Positions 63,246-64,000 of a stretch of DNA of 64,000 bases are shown here, piece after piece. How positions within the stretch are numbered: the stretch's first letter is position 1; the number at the start of each line of letters is the position of its first letter. Below the pieces are notes generated by a model. The model ran no database searches and was not told the origin of the DNA. It saw nothing but the letters and a program-made list of their open reading frames with translations. The DNA is from Nothopassalora personata (taxonomy: Eukaryota; Ascomycota; Dothideomycetes; Mycosphaerellales; Mycosphaerellaceae), in NCBI GenBank assembly GCA_033816765.1, contig CM066290.1, forward strand, positions 1,426,001-1,490,000, read 5' to 3'. The position numbers and the translations under genes are program-made.

Positions 63246-64000
63246 GTTCGGTCTAGACTATACAATTATAGCTAACTATTAGACGCGAATAATTATTTAT
63301 ACTATACGCAATTACTCGCTTACTAGCAACTTAGTAATCCGCGATTACTCGCTTACTAGCGACTTAGTAATCTATAAGCATAGCGATGCTATCTCCTTTA
63401 TATTTAAGAACGCTAAGAATCCCTTATAGTTTCGATACGTTTAACTTACTATTTAATATTACTATTTAGAATATACTATAACCTAACCTCTACCTTACTA
63501 CTGTTAGGAACCGCTGTACGTTATCACAACTCGGGCTTGGATCTTTGCAGGGATGTCTCAATCAGTTATGAAGGTAGTGGTTCCAAACAGTATATGGTGT
63601 ATACTTAAAATGAGTTGAGCACGAGGCTCCTATCTACTCGTAAAGAAGCGTCGTCTATATAGTGCCATGTCTTGGCGTGATCTGTCCTGCTCTGCCCTGA
63701 GCGAGTCTGATCAACTGATCAAGAGTGATCAGGACCGATCAGTCCTGATCGCTCTGTCACGTGACTCCCCAGGCATCCATGTCTGCAGCTTCGTCTGGTT
63801 TCCTGCTCCGTTGTCCAACCATTTGCACCGATAACACTGTTCCGTAACAACTACTACTTAGTCTTTACGAGATAAGATAGCTACTACTTTATTATTCTTC
63901 CTTAACTTCTTATTAGCCCGAGAACAAACCCGATTAAGCTTAGTCTTCTAATCTTATAATATTATTAGGTTATACTAAACCTAACAATATTATATTCTTT
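63246..64000 (+). repeat. B' 3' LTR, interrupted by a C solo LTR
   Basis: Starts ATTACGGTTCGG after the purine tract AGAAGGGGGATAG. Contains CCTTTATATTTAAGAACGCT as in other B LTRs, and two near-identical TTACTCGCTTACTAGC blocks (63,310-63,370). Resumes after the C solo LTR at 63,855. The right end may lie beyond the window. Confidence 0.65.
63502..63849. mobile_element. Solo LTR, family C, in the B' LTR
   Basis: 348 bp, TGTTAGGAACCGCTG...CCGTAACA, with duplication ACTAC (63,497-63,501 and 63,850-63,854). Middle has repeated GATC palindromes and GTCACGTGAC at 63,756-63,765. Not RIPed. Confidence 0.9.

Overview
The window looks like repeat heterochromatin from a filamentous ascomycete (Pezizomycotina). 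I see no convincing host gene. Nearly everything is LTR retrotransposon, nested several layers deep. Most copies carry the signature of repeat-induced point mutation (RIP): CA and TG have become TA on both strands while CG is untouched. In a hand alignment of the first 100 bases against the intact relative at 21,380, about 17 of 20 differences are of this type. The species cannot be named from sequence alone. Family labels A, B, C, D, E, F and T are mine.

Layout: 1-14,136 is a RIP-decayed copy of the large Ty3/gypsy element A (A2, minus strand), later hit by a short non-autonomous LTR element (T, 1,929-3,689), a solo LTR of family C (6,794-7,112) and a 1.16 kb solo LTR of family B (11,894-13,056). 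14,137-18,482 (E2) and 18,483-19,589 (E3) are remnants of chromovirus E. 19,590-45,173 is chromovirus F, split by intact element A1 (20,529-32,163) and decayed chromovirus B (35,421-42,580). 45,184-51,975 is a two-LTR but decayed E. 51,976-52,851 and 61,555-64,000 are pieces of a second B (B'). 52,852-58,467 is a decayed Ty1/copia element D. 58,468-61,554 is the 3' part of a third A (A3) carrying a B-family solo LTR. A second C solo LTR sits at 63,502-63,849.

Only A1 is intact. It is 11.6 kb on the minus strand with LTRs that match by eye. It carries gag-protease, a pol reached by an apparent -1 frameshift (G GGA AAT heptamer, 5-nt spacer, perfect 11-bp hairpin), and a 967-residue third ORF of unknown function.

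The main discovery candidate concerns chromoviruses B, E and F. Each carries a decayed accessory gene between pol and the 3' LTR, on the opposite strand to pol. All contain a CX2CX6C cysteine motif once RIP (TGC/TGT to TAC/TAT) is allowed for. In E the gene has two introns with conserved GTAAGT donors and CTAAC branch sites, and splicing restores one coherent frame. B and B' also hold a tRNA-like sequence between pol and this gene.

The contrast between saturated RIP and unmutated insertions (A1, T, both C solo LTRs, two B-type solo LTRs) gives a relative timeline. Elements lacking matching target duplications (D, E) mark probable recombination or deletion joints.
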